A DNA stretch of 64,000 nt, from assembly GCA_023078555.1 (NCBI GenBank), contig CM041202.1:744001-808000 (forward strand), written 5' to 3'. The notes beneath the pieces are model-generated. The model saw only the letters and a program-made list of their open reading frames with translations, ran no database searches and was not told the origin of the DNA. Of the stretch, positions 12,262-24,558 are shown piece after piece (position 1 is the stretch's first letter; every line of letters begins with the position of its first letter). The translations under genes were made by a program, and so were the position numbers. Source of the DNA: Ulva prolifera. Taxonomy: Eukaryota > Chlorophyta > Ulvophyceae > Ulvales > Ulvaceae.

Positions 12262-15101
12262 TCCCCCGTATCAGCAAGCCGTTGTCCTGATGCTGCAGAC
12301 TGTGGATCCCTAGAGAGCTACACTGCCCAGTCCGATGCCGACATTCGAGGAGATTGCGCGTGGCTTCAGTCGGGGCAATTCGAGGGATGCATCGGAGCTT
12401 TTGATGGACCAGCAGGTGGAGCGTACGCCGAGTTCCAACAGCAGCTAGGAGAATGCCTGATCAAGGATGGGTCCTCTGACTGTGCAGAAGGTGAGGTTCC
12501 TGTTTGTCGCTGAGCTGCGGTTGTTACGCCGCGTGGCCAACGACGCCCATGCGAACGCGCTGGTTGTCTGCGACGACATAGACACGTCTGAAGCTTTCTC
12601 TTTTCGATCACTGACAGCCTAGATTACAAAGAAGAGTACGTGTGTTAGCTCGCACCTATCTGTCCCAGTCAGCATATTCTAATTGGCCTGCCAGTCCAGT
12701 GAGCTGAATCACAGCAGGCTTCACCAATCTTTCTTACGACGCTCCCCCGACTGATTTCTGCAGAATGTTTGATAGCTCTTGGTCATGGCCTTTCTTCCTG
12801 TCCGAACAAGTCGGCCCATGTCCGGGAACAACGGACTGCACCACCGTCACCTGACACCAACCATCTTGCCTGACCTACTTCCAGATGCTGCAGAATTTGC
12901 AGGAACGTCGTCTCTCTGCCATGTGGTCGACGTCCCTGGAGATGTCAATGGAGCAACCATATGTGCACCAACTTGTGCCCATGACTACCAAAGCCTCATT
13001 CCCTTCTTGCTTCCCAAGGATGACCCGGAGAGCTTCCACAGCCTGCTTGACGATTCCTCCCCAGAAGCCGCCCAGGTATACAGCCCCACGTCCTAGCTGC
13101 CTGCCAGGGGCGATCACACAGCGGCCACAGTCTTCTCCTGCATTCCTGGCACCTCCCAAGCTACCCCATGCTTCCAGCCACCTCCACATTCCTCTCGCCG
13201 CAGCAGGTCACCACCCTCCTGTTATCATACACCGCTGCAAGGCAAGGCCTTACGATCGTTTCACACCTCTGAACTGATTTAACGCCTCTGGATCTTCTGT
13301 GACTGAGTCTGCAATGTCAATGAACTGCGGGGTGCCATGCCCTTCAACACGCAACACCGGCTCGCATCCACATAGCTGCCAGCACTCCCCAATCACATAG
13401 TGTATCAACATCTGGTGAGCTGGCACTCTAGACGCTACTCAGTGACATCGGGCGCTGTTGTCAACGTCGAGTGACCGGTCCCTCAACAAGTGCACTCGAC
13501 CACAAACCCACAGCTGCGCTTCCAGCACAGCAATGGAAACTTATTGCGGGTGTCACTGTGTGCCGTATGTGTGTGCCTGTGCTTGGTGCACCTGCAGTGG
13601 AATCCGGGTGCATCTGTACTCTGGGGAGGGGTTGGGGTTATGTATGTGTTGGCTGAGTGTTGTGGTGGTATCACCAGCTGTGCGCATCGCAGCTCTTGAT
13701 GTCAGATTCGTAAATCTCAAGGATCGCGTGCCTCTTCAGGCGCGCACCCTGGCGGCGATGCGTGTAGCGTGCAACCCCAACGCGGTCGCGCCACTCGCGA
13801 CGCCGGGCCCTGTCCGCACGGCGTGCCGCGCCGCGGCCACGCGCGCAGAGTGCGCTGCTGCCGCTGGCGCCCTCGGCCTCGTGGAGTACGGCCGCAACGC
13901 ACCCCCCATCCCCCAGTCCATGTCACTCGCCGAGGCCGCGGAGGCGCAGGCCGAGAGCCCCGGCGAGGGCCCGGCGGCAGGGGGGAAGATGGCGGTGGGG
14001 GAAGCCGCGGCGCGGGCGGAGTGCGCGCGCGCCGACACTGCGCGATGCGAGTGGCTACAGGTGGCAGAGGAAGACGAGGGGGTCTGCGTCGCGGACGCCG
14101 GCGCGAGTGCCGCGGTGCAGCGGCAGCGGCAGCTCGACGTGGAGGACGCTGTATGCATGGCCGACAACGGCTACATCGAGGGCACGCAGCAGCTGACCGG
14201 CTGCCAGCAAGGTACGTGTGCTGCGTGCTGTGCGTGTGCTGTGTGCTGGGAGCCTGTTCGTGGGCGCCACGTCACAAATTGCTTGCATTGACGCCAACGA
14301 TGCTTCACTGAGTGGCGGGGGTATTGCTAGGCCGTGCTGACTGGGCGGTGCTGAGTGTGCAGGCCACACATTCTGCATGTCGGTGCTAATCGAGGAGGCG
14401 CCGGCCAGCTACGCATGCATGCATGCGGCAGTGGAGGACCCTGAGGAGCACGGATTGTGGTTCTACCACTACCTCACCTGCTCCGGCCCTGTCCGCCCTG
14501 GCTGGGAGGCCTTCTGCTCTCTGGTGTGCCCCTGGCCACTGTATTTGTTTTCTCGCAGCGCAGACGATTGCTCTGACAGCATGACGGCCGCATGTACGAT
14601 GTCGCCGTACCGCATACGGAGGTGCTTGTGGTGGCTCACCCTGTTTGCGTGCGCGGCGCTGGGTGTCCACATGCAGAGTTGCAAGGGGATCCCAGACCCT
14701 GTGAGCTGATGTGGGCTTGCGCTGATAGTGCACCACCAGGCGGTGTGTTGTGGCACTGCGGCCGAGATGTACTCGCCAGGAATGCCGACCGTGCATTCAT
14801 GCAACGAGCACCACACCGTGTCCAGCGGTCGTGATCCCCGACGCGTGCATTGAACTGTTTTAGCACCCGCGTGTTCCGCTCGCACCGAAACAGGATCGCC
14901 CCCAATGGGCAGCTGCCATGCGGTGTGCGGCGTGCGTGCTGACCATGCGCTGGGCTGCAGGCGCGCAGCAAGTTCTACAGCAACCTCGGGTGCCCGGAGT
15001 GTGCCGCCGCCGCCGACGCGGCCGCGCCCCACCAGGCCCTCTGCGCCTCCGCCGCCTCCGAGGCCGCCTGCAACCGCCTCACCGCAAGCCTGGGCGCCTG
15101 A
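12262..15101 (+). CDS. Cys-rich modular protein, probably secreted, unknown family, 5' end uncertain
   Basis: Five exons join with matching phases: about 12262-12490 (end phase 1), 12885-13075 (acceptors at 12893 or 12902 also fit; end phase 0), 13740-14211 (phase 1), 14363-14523 (phase 0), 14961-15101 ending in TGA. The product is rich in Cys and Ala. Exon 1 carries CAWLQ and QQLGEC; the tail of exon 3 carries CEWLQ and a similar spacing of Cys, so the two look homologous. The start of exon 3 and exon 5 share a C-x8-C-x6-LG pattern. The gene therefore seems built from a repeated module with introns in the same places. I do not recognise the family. Disulfide-rich content and the upstream signal-peptide candidate suggest an extracellular or cell-wall role, which is inference. 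The exact start is not established. Confidence 0.6.
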
Positions 15102-18100
15102 GCGTCGCAGCACGGCGCAGCACAGCGCAGCACGGTGCTGCGACGCGGTGCCATCCGCAACGGTTTCATGAACCGCCGGGCCCGTGGTGTGTTGGGTTGC
15201 CTTGCAGCGAGGGCGATCCGTGATGCATGCTTAGTGGCGGAGGGGTTTGCGTATTTATATCGTGCGCCATAGTGCATGATGCATAGCTGTGGTTGACACA
15301 GGAGGCATGCTACTGCAGAATGTTGGGGAGTACGAGGGGTGTCAAATGGCGCAGATGGGATAAGAGATGGGTGGATCAGGCACAGGTGGGCACAGCTCCT
15401 GCTGCGCTGACTCCTTCCACTTCGTACTTCGCCCCGGTGGCAAAGGACGCCTCCAGCCAGCAGCAGCAGCTATCACCGGTGTTGATGCCCTGCGATCGCC
15501 CCGCTGCTGGAATGCTTGCGGAGGGCGTGTTGGTCTTGTGGAACAATAAATGTGGTTGTGTCGAACGCCATGGGCTGCCGTCCAGGCAGCTCGAAAAAGA
15601 TGGCTAGATGGCGCTAGATGTGGCATGATGGCAAAGGTATGGTGGTGGTTCCAGCATGACCTGTGCTGCCGCCCTACTGTTCCGGACCGACGGCAGCGCA
15701 GCGCTGCGTGGTCGGTGCGGCTGGACGAGCAATGCAGGTACATGCCCGTATGTGGATGTTTGATAAAGGTTGTGGGTGTTGACGATTTTCGCCGTTTCGC
15801 TTGTAAAGCAATTGTGTTAACTGGCTCGTGCTCACTGCATGCTGCGGACTTTGCTGTCACTGCAGCGGCCAGCACGTACGCGCACTGACGCTGTGTTGCC
15901 GAAGCCATGCATGTGGGTGGGTGGGCATGATGCAGCGGCCAGGCCCCCTGCGACACAGTGCCCTCGTGCCCATCACCAGCGGCTGCAGCAGACGCACATG
16001 CATACGGAACCCATCGATCGTTGTCTGGGGGTGCGATGCGTGGACACGGCCAGCGCATGCATGCACAGCCCTGGCGCCGACACCAAGCACAGCTGGTGGG
16101 AGGGAGCGCCATTCACGCCTTCTTTACTAAACCATTCACTGGCAATCTGATGCACTGTGGTATCCTGGGCGGGGGGGAAGCTGCAACCCGGCGCAGCCTG
16201 GGGAACAGAGTTTTCGGCTCAGCAGACCCCTCGCATACGACCCCCCATGAGAGCCGTTGCTCCGACATGTGCAAACACATCGGCTTGTATCCCACCGCTT
16301 GAACGCTGGCGGGACGGACGCGCCGCAGGTGGGGTTGGGTGTTGGCTGATTTTGTGTCCGAATGATTTTTACCAGGCGAGTGTATGCATGTACTACATGC
16401 ATACGGTGCATGATCGCGCGTTGCTGGATTGATGGACAACACCCAGCCGTGCCGCCGCTGGAGCGTTCATCCGGCCCCCATGCAGAGAATCTCTAGTATA
16501 TCTCGGTATGTCTCTAGAGGTAGACATACCGCACGTTGAAGCCTACGTGGAGGCCCGACCGCGGCGTTCTGCATGCCGGAGGCCCGGGCCCCTAGCTATA
16601 GCAGCCACAGACACGAATTCTTTAAAGGCCTGTGGCACGCTGCAACGTGCTGCGGCTGGGATGTGCGGCGACCGAGTGCATGCAAAGAATTTTTCGGCAG
16701 TACGTGACAGAAGAGTGAACGGGAGAAGCCAAATACCGCGGGATTTTCCCGGCAGTGTACCGATTGCAGATCCTGCATGGCCATGGTGCACGTCAGCCTA
16801 TCCGTGCGATGACGATGCTTGCCGCGCGTCCAGCCATCGTGTATGTGTCGCGACGTCCAGCCATCACCCGATGTCAGCTGTGAGGTCAGCCTGGAGCTCC
16901 TGCGCCGTGTAGGCACGGGCGCTGAACTGCATTGTGAAGCAGCTCACTGTGAAACTGCGAGTTGACTCCGCATGGGACCGCGGCTGCACGAGAGCTTGCT
17001 TACGGCATCAGTCACCATCAGGTCACCAGCATGCAAGACACAGGCTTGCTGACAACAAACAGACAAAAACACAAGACTGAAAAACAAAACACTGATGCTG
17101 CTGACAAAGAACAGAACAAGACTGACGAGCCAAAAACAAGAAGAAAATTTTATTTGGGGCCTTAAGGCCAACTCCGTGACCAAGTCAGGAGCATCGACGG
17201 AGCAGTCATGAAAGGCAGTTTTGGATGGCGTCATCGTATATACTCACACATGGACGAAGTTCTACCACGCGCCTGCATAGAGCGTAATTCGAGAAGATAG
17301 AGCATGCATATGCCAGCATGCGCATGCCCTGCAAGCATGAACCGAGATCGCAGGATCACACCCGTACCACGCCACCGACTGTGTGGATTGTGTTGTCACT
17401 CTGATTGCCGCGTGTTCAGGTCTGATCTTTGGCCTTATCTTTTAATCGTTGCCATGGCACCACTGCCACGCGGTTCTGCATGCACGCGCTCTCGTGAAAT
17501 TTCAGAGAAGTTGAAGCTGCCCAAGAGTCTCACAAAGAGTGGCAAACTGGAGCATGAGCTGTATGCAGCCGGTGCAGAGGCTGCCTCCAGGGGCCCTGCA
17601 GTGGCCACTGCCGCGGTGCCAGACAACTTATTGTTGAACTCAACGTTGCCATGGCAGTGCAATAGTATACGCTGTAGCGGGTGCCAGTGCGCATGCCTTT
17701 GGGACAGCTGTCACTTGCAAGTCCACAGCTGTCCAGTCCATCCGGCCTGATCGGTGGGGTGCCCATCAGGGCCCCGCCCGCGTGACGCCACCACCCGATG
17801 GCGTCTGACTCGAGCTCCAGCTAGGCCGGGTCCGCTGGGCGTGCGGGATGCCTTCGTTGGCATGCAGGGACTGCGGAGACAGCTTGGGCGCTGCATCGTC
17901 CTGGGTACGGTGCGGCGTGGGGCGGCGGGGCTGCGCGGCGGTGTGCCGGGCTGCCCGGGGTGTGCTGTGGCTCGGGGGGTGGGATGGGGCTTGGGGCTGG
18001 GGCAGCCCCCGGCCATCGGGCAGCCAGGATGGGCGGCCTCAGGCAGCTGTGTGTTGGGCGCGTCCCTGTTGTACGGCGGCGGGCGTTGCGGTGTTGGCGG

Positions 18101-18112
18101 TTGTGTTGTCGT

Positions 18113-18374
18113 GTGTAACAAAGGAAAAAGCCGGAGGGGCCGGTAGCACCGCCAGGACCAAAAGGGTGTTGTTGTGTGTGGGCCGTGGGGTCTGTGCGTG
18201 CGGGTGTGGGTGTGTGGGTGTGTGCTTGGCGGTCTGCGGATCTGTGCCGGTTGCTGTGCGCTTGATGGGTTTTCTGGGCGTGGTGGGTGTTGCGTGTGTG
18301 GGTGTCTGGGTGTTTGCTTCGTCTGCTTGCTTCTTTCGCGGTGCTGCCCGCCTTGCTGCCTTTGTCCTTGTAAC
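18113..18374. mobile_element. Short inverted-repeat (MITE-like) element
   Basis: The left arm 18113-18152 read on the - strand (GCGGTGCTACC ... CCTTTGTTACAC) resembles the right arm 18338-18374 on the + strand (GCGGTGCTGCC ... CTTGTAAC). The arms are imperfect, about 40 nt each, and enclose about 185 bp of G/T-rich sequence. The right arm also resembles 8234-8270 in a SecA intron. This fits a non-autonomous element with terminal inverted repeats; target-site duplications were not identified. Confidence 0.4.
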
Positions 18375-18457
18375 ATAGCTGTCAAGTCCTGGCCAAGTCC
18401 TCCCAAGACTCACGGCCTGAGGGTGTATGGTGCTGCTGTGGCATCCATGGGCTGGTT

Positions 18458-18862
18458 TTGGAGAATGCCAGCGCCCTGGTCTGCCTTGCATTGCAGTGCA
18501 AGGCAAACACAAATGGACAGCGCATGAATTATCGTGTACTAACTGGGGTAGAAAGTTCACTGGTTGATGCTGTATTACATCATGCATGCATACAGACATA
18601 CACTGGTCGCTTGGGACGGCCTGCCATGAATCACTTGAATCGGCTGCCGGAGGTTGCGTCTCGGTGTGGTAAGGTGAACCGTGCTTTGTTTGTGACGAAT
18701 GCTCTGCGCCGGTTGAGTGTGGCGTTGTGCAAGGGGAATGCTCTTGTGCTCCGTGCGGGGCTTCAATCTTTGGCTGGCATCACCGGCCGCGCTGTGGTAC
18801 GTGCTCGTACCCGGCCTAGTGCCATCATGACTGCGTGGGTGTATTTGCGTGTGAATTCCTAG
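18458..18862 (+). CDS. Unidentified ORF, possible transposon 3' end
   Basis: A 134-codon ORF. Its C-terminal half, including RRLSVALCKGNALVLRAG and GITGRAVVRARTRPS, looks protein-like (balanced basic and hydrophobic residues), but I do not recognise a domain. It ends in TAG and is followed about 30 nt later by TTTGTAAC, which contains TGTAA, the green-algal polyadenylation motif. The final coding bases and 3' flank recur inverted at 11440-11508, which suggests the 3' end of a multicopy element. The start is not established. Confidence 0.3.
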   Translation: MENASALVCLALQCKANTNGQRMNYRVLTGVESSLVDAVLHHACIQTYTGRLGRPAMNHLNRLPEVASRCGKVNRALFVTNALRRLSVALCKGNALVLRAGLQSLAGITGRAVVRARTRPSAIMTAWVYLRVNS

Positions 18863-18907
18863 CAACGGCTCGCTGCCCGGCCTCTGTCCTTTGTAACTAC
18901 ATACATG
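18839..18907. repeat. Copy B of the 69-bp inverted dispersed repeat
   Basis: Reverse-complement match to 11440-11508. It spans the stop codon of the ORF at 18458-18862 and the TGTAA motif after it. Confidence 0.75.
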
Positions 18908-20270
18908 AACATCACGGACCAGCATACCGTGTTTTGGCCTTGCCAAAGGGCCCATCAGACGCCTACATGAGTCAAGCAACCAACACCGAACCAGCTCGCA
19001 AGTCCTCTAGTATTCAGTCCTCTGGGGCGAGACTGACTGAATTATCCTTTTTTCTTTTTTTTCTTTTAAATCTCCGCCTGGCAGCATGACGACCATGCAC
19101 TGTGAACACCTTGCAGCATCAAGGCCTCCTCCATCCAATACAGTCGTATGCAGGTGCAGTAAAAGATTACAATGTAAGTCCCTCAGTCGGAACAGATTAA
19201 CAGCCCCCGAGTGGCATCATGAATGTCCGTCTGCGCCAGGTGCCCATGGCTGTGGGGGCGACAGATTGCATGCCAGCAGAGGAGGACACAGCACCTCGGG
19301 CATAATTATCAGCATCTGTATGCTGGCTCCATCGCGTGGTGTCTGTGCACACTGACGTGGCACCATGCTAGCACTGGTCGTTTCACAAGGACAGGGCCCA
19401 ACGCCTGGTGGTGATGAAAAAATCGCGGTGGTGATGTCATGATGAGTCGTGCATTACGTGGTGTGTGCACGGTGCAATGGGTTCATGGCTCAACTCCCCC
19501 CAGACTCGCATTCAATTGTTGCACTGTTGCTGCCAGCGCATTGCCGTGATCTGATGACCTGCCGCTGGCACCTCAGGCGCTTGGGTCGTTGGGATACATA
19601 CATACATCACAACTGGTCTATTGTCAGGCTTTACAGATATGTATGATGAGCAGGTCGCTGCTGCCACGGGTCGCATCCAGTCACGCTGTCTACACAACCG
19701 ATTATTGACCGCCATTGGCGCGAGTCAGCCGACAGCATGACATATGGAAGCATGCACATCCACATCAAGTCGACAACCCTTGCGATGTCATATCGTCACA
19801 GACTCATTTCGCATAGAATATTATTGGCCAGCGGCACTGGCCTGCGGTTTTGGCCAGCAGTATTGGCCAGCACCTGATCGCCATGGCATCATGCCTCAAA
19901 ACTACGCGGCTGCACAATCAGCCGCCACCAAAACAGAAAATTGAATCATTGCCGAATACAGGGCAAGCTCCTCCGCTACTGACTGGCCCCCATGCACACG
20001 AGAATCCGCGCCTTCAAGGAATCACAGCCCTGTGAAATAATCAACTGTAGCAGCCCCCGCCCCAGAGGCCACCCAAAACCCCCCGTCTCCCCATCCCAAC
20101 CTCGCTGCATCGACCGTCACGTCAGCCTCTCACTCCATTGACATTGATGTACAGCAGGACTGTCCCACATTGAGCATCAATAATGTACGAATAGTGACAC
20201 ACTGCCGCTGCAGAAACAGCATTCAATCCGAAAGAAGGGCACGTCCCTCGACGGCGCCCCTGCCCCAGCG

Positions 20271-20296
20271 CCCCCCCCCCCCCCCCCCCCCCCCCC
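20271..20296. repeat. Poly-C run of 26
   Basis: Twenty-six consecutive C on the + strand, about 90 bp beyond the stop codon of the - strand gene ending at 20386, so it would be poly-G on that gene's sense strand. Confidence 0.95.
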
Positions 20297-20385
20297 GCCC
20301 TAGCACTCATGGGCCAGTGCTATACATGCAGCAGGCCGACACAGCCCCAGAGACGCACGGCCGCGCGGCGCGCTGCGCGGCGGCT

Positions 20386-23300
20386 CTAGGCGCCGATCTC
20401 GACGCAGGTCAGGGGCTCGAGAGGGTTCTGGATGGCGCCGACCGCGAGCAGGAACTCCGATGTGAACTCGCGGTTGCACTGCACGGCGTTGCAGCACCAG
20501 AGCGCGAACTCCGCCTGCCGGAAGCCCGCGCACGACTGAAGCACGAAGATGCTGCACAGGGTGCGGCCCGTCAGTGGTGTCGGCGTTGTTCATGCGGGGA
20601 AGCCCAGCCGTGCGAACCATGACGCCGGTGGCATGGCGGCACACAGAAGTGGTGCGTGGCTGTGCGCGTGGGGTGGCCATGGGGGTCTGCCGAGCTGTGA
20701 TTGGGCGCCGTGTTCGGGTTGCACGTGGCTGTACACCTCCCGCCACTGGCATGCATGCATGCATTGGGGCGTCGGCAGACTGATATTCGTTGCCCTGGCG
20801 GTGCTAACGGCCACTCCGGCTGTGTCCTTGAGTCACACACAAGCGCCGCGGCGTGACAGTGCGGCCGAAACTTAAAGCCATGCATGAGAGGTGCCAGCCT
20901 CACGTGTGCACTGTGGCCTTGCAGCTCAGCGAGAATCTTGACATGGAGCATGCGGACCCGCACAGGCGGTGCAACAACACAATGCATGACACATGCACAG
21001 GTTCCTAGCTGCCGCGGCCGCCGGCGCCTCGCCCCTGCGGGAGGGGAACTACAAGGCGCCGCCGCCGTGTGCGTCCCTGCACCGCTGTCTGATTCCCGAG
21101 GCTGTGCGTGCAACACACAGCGCCACGACCGTCCCCCCTCACGCAATGCCACACACACTCACACACAGCATGCATGCACTCGTATGCACAGGGAAGTAGA
21201 CGGAAAAAGGGCAAAATTATCAGGGAAGAAAAAGGGCCACGGTGACGGGGACGGGGACAGAGGAAGCCAAGAGAGGGGCCGGCACCTGTTCTGCACGCAC
21301 ACGAGGTCGTTCTCCTGGCCGTCCTGCAGCCCGAAGAAGTTGAGCAGGCCCGACTCCCCGAGGCCCTCGTACGTCGAGTTTGCGACGAGGAACGTCATGT
21401 TGGAGAGGTTGAACACCGTCGTCTCCGCGTCCATCGGCTCCACGAGGGTCGCGCGGAAGCCGGCGGTGAAGGGGGAGTACACGGTCGGGATGCGGCGGGC
21501 GGGCGCGGCGGTGGTGGTCGCGCCGCGGGCCTCGATGCCGGGGAAGTCGACGACGTCCACGACGGTTGCCTCCGCGGCCGGGATTTCTGGCTGCACACAG
21601 CCAAAAATGGAGTGAATTTGATGGAATCACTCTGGCGAAACGCTGGGCTAGTGCGGGGAATGTAGGGACACTTTTTTCAGCAGGTGTACAAGCTTGGAGA
21701 GTCAAGGAAGGGGCACGGCATCCATACAGGGTGCGACAGTGGCCATGCACGCCAGTGATCACGTGCCAGGTGGATTGGCAATCGCCTGGCATTGCAGGGC
21801 GCACCAGCTCAGCGACAAGGGTCGCGATCTCCGCCGCCTCATCGGAGCTCAGCGAGAACGCCCCGGGCAGAATGTCCGTCTGGAAGCTGCGGATCGGCAC
21901 GCGCCCCTCTAGCCGTGTCTCGTCGATCTCGATGATCGGCGGCGCGCCGTCGCTGCCCGGCCATGTCGAGAAATCCGCGACAAACACGGCCGCGTCGGCG
22001 AGAGGGGGCTCGTCGTCCGGGATCGCGGGGCCGGTGGGGAGGCCGGAGGGGGCCTCCGGCTCAAAGTCGGGGTCCGTTTCGGCGCACTGGAGGACCGGAA
22101 GGGTGGCGCCGAAGCTGATGTCGAAGCCAAGGTCCTCATAGCCGGCCTGGGTGTAGGGACGGCAGGCGGACGCCGAGCAGCAGAGGACCGTGGCCGGCTG
22201 CTCCGCAAAGCCGTCGCACGACCGGAGCAGCAGGATGCTGCAGCAGCACAGCATGGAGTCAACCAGCAGGGGGGAGGTGTGTAGAGGGGGCAAATGTGAG
22301 CAAAGGAAATCCTCCTTTGACAGCAAAATCCTCCGGAGGGTGATTGATCCCCAGACTGGTGCAGGACGTGGGTGGTGTTGAGGGGGGGGACAGGATGGCT
22401 GTGCAGGTGAGGCAACGGGGACGGATACATACACAGCACAAGACTTCCATGCAGGATTGTCTGCCTCGCAGACGGCTGCAGCTGCCTCGCAGACGGCTTC
22501 AAGCAAGGAAGCCGAGCGGGGTCGTGGACGGGGTGGGGTGTGGCGATCAATGGTCCCAGGGGCAGAGACATACGGATGGACGTCGGTTGGAAACGGGGCC
22601 ACAGGCAGGCATGCGGCACGCACCTGTTGATGACGCAGAAGCGCGAGCCCACGCCAAAGTCAATGCTGTCCGCGACGTCGGGAATGCCGTCAGCCTCGAA
22701 CATGCTGTACACGCCGTTCGGCGCATGCACGACAAACTGGCTGAAGATCAGCTGCGTCGAGTCAGGGGTCGGGTCGCCGGCGGGGTCCTCGAACTCAGGG
22801 TCGCCGTAGCCGCCGGAGGCCGGGGAGATGGCTGCGAGGGGGATTCGGTCGCCGGAGCGCGAGAGGTCGAGCACTGTTGGTAGGGTTGCGCGGGCGGCCG
22901 GGGCGGCGTCGCCGGCGTCGCCTGTGAGGATCGGCCCCGGGAAGGTGACGGTCGCGGTGAGGCTCTCTTCAGCGGGCTCCGGCTGCACGGCAGAGCTGAC
23001 TGTGTGAGCTGACTGTGTGCAAACTCAGCTACACGCTGGCTAGGGTGTCGCAGGGTATGTACACATGACAGACTAAGGTGTGGCCACTGCTGGGTGGGGT
23101 GTGCATGGGCGAGGCGTGGTGAGCCTAGAAACACTAGATCAAAATAAGCATGTGAGCTAGAACATCCGAGAAGGCATACCGCCGAAGCATGCCGGTTCTG
23201 ATGCGCAGCACAGCTGCCCGTGTGCGACCCCGGAGATTAAAGAGTAGCACAGAAACACAGCACCGGTATACTTCGGCTGCTGGTGTGTTGACATCATTGA

Positions 23301-24558
23301 TGACAGAACCGTGAACAAGCCTGACACAATTCCGGAGGTTCTTTCTGGCATCAGCTTCCACTCTCATGGTCACATCAACACTTCCAGGACGGCAACGACT
23401 GAACTCCATGCATGCCTTCTGCAGCTGGCATTGTCCAGTGCCCAATAGTACAACGTGCGCAGAGCAGAACAGAGAGATGCCAGAGGGTGGAAAGTGGGAT
23501 CCCCAGACCCAGAAGAAGCCCCCCTGCTGACAACTGAAACACACCACTCATGACCGAGTTCGAGCTTCAGTCAGCGGTCGGAGTTCCGAAAGTCACAGTC
23601 CAAGCTGCAGCGCGGCCAGCTGTGACTTCCGAAACCACCACTGCGTCCCGAGGTCGCCTGGAAGCGAAATCGACTGTGCACAGTCGAACTGCGGAGCTCT
23701 CGTGATGACATATATAGGCGCAGGTTTGACGGTGCCCAGGCGCCGAGGACGGCATATGGAGACGCGCGACGACACGATGCACAAGCAGTGGGGACTCGCA
23801 GCGCATGTGCAGCTCGCAGAGGGCGCTGAGCTGCCGGTAAAGCTGACCGTGCTGCGCGTGAAGATCATCCAACGGCCCATGCAAAGGCGCGCAACCTTGC
23901 ACCGGCGCTGGATGCATGCGTCGTGGCCGTGCATGTTCACATCGGACGTGTGTTGAAGCAATCGCTCCGCCACAGAGGGTGTGCGTAGCGCGTGCAGCTC
24001 ACTCAACACCGTCTAAGAACATGTATCGAAAGCTGTCTGATACCGTCCAAGCTTAGTAGGCGTTCACTGGGGAACTCGTGCACGCAGGCGCGGTGCGATG
24101 TCGCAGCGTGCAGCCGGCGCGCGCTGTTATCCAGTTCGACGCCGCGAGGGAAGCGATCGACATGCACATGGCACTGATAGGTCCGCCTGGCGGATGGATG
24201 ATCGGACCAGTAAACAGGTGCGGCCAAGATGCGAGAGCAGCAAACAGCAGGCAGCGGCGGGGAAAGGCACCAGCGCGGTGATGGCATCACTGACAGCAGC
24301 CGCAGCAGCAGGAGAGAGCTTGTACGTGCCGAAAGATGGAGTGGTGTTCTCCTGCACTTCGATGCCGAGGCCAGATCCTTGCACAGTCTGCCCTGCGTCC
24401 ACCACGCCCCTGGCGTCCATGGGGAAGCTCGACAGATCTACCAGGCCGAGTTTGTTGACAGTGAAGGACCCGGCATCGAGCAGGGCGCGCTTCGGGCCGA
24501 GGGCAGCAGTGGAGCCAACGGCAGCGGCCCCGACACAGCCAATCAGGAGCGACCTCAT
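20386..24558 (-). CDS. Putative secreted protein of 516 residues with two tandem three-part modules, unknown family
   Basis: Complete model on the - strand: exons 24558-24271, 22982-22624, 22237-21805, 21590-21286 and 20551-20386. They sum to 1551 nt, an exact frame of 516 residues plus TAG, all with GT-AG sites (GTGCG or similar; CTGCAG or GTGCAG). The product starts MRSLLIGCVGAAAVGSTAAL, a clear signal peptide. Three parts repeat: A (residues about 34-96 and 302-360), B (97-216 and 361-462, both opening Pro-Glu), and C (217 onward and 463-516). C carries a conserved Cys set: SC-x-GF, then CC, then C, then a final C. Introns after A are phase 0 and after B phase 2 in both copies, so the duplication copied whole exons. 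The second B contains NLSNMT and ANST, possible N-glycosylation sites. No homologue is recognised. An extracellular or endomembrane location is inferred from the signal peptide and Cys. Confidence 0.75.

Larger units (their letters stand above)
15102..20385. other. Intergenic, repeat-rich, no conserved gene recognised
   Basis: Between two convergent modular genes. It contains an inverted-repeat element at 18113-18374, an unidentified ORF at 18458-18862, a repeat copy at 18839-18907 and a poly-C run at 20271-20296. Around 17.8-18.4 kb the + strand is strongly G/T-biased, which produces long His/Pro/Thr-rich shadow ORFs on the other strand. Nothing else could be supported. Confidence 0.5.

Noticed and set aside
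17711..18406. 231-codon - strand ORF rich in His, Pro and Thr
   Set aside because: Produced by the G/T-biased + strand; low complexity, spans the inverted-repeat element and has no splice-compatible partners.
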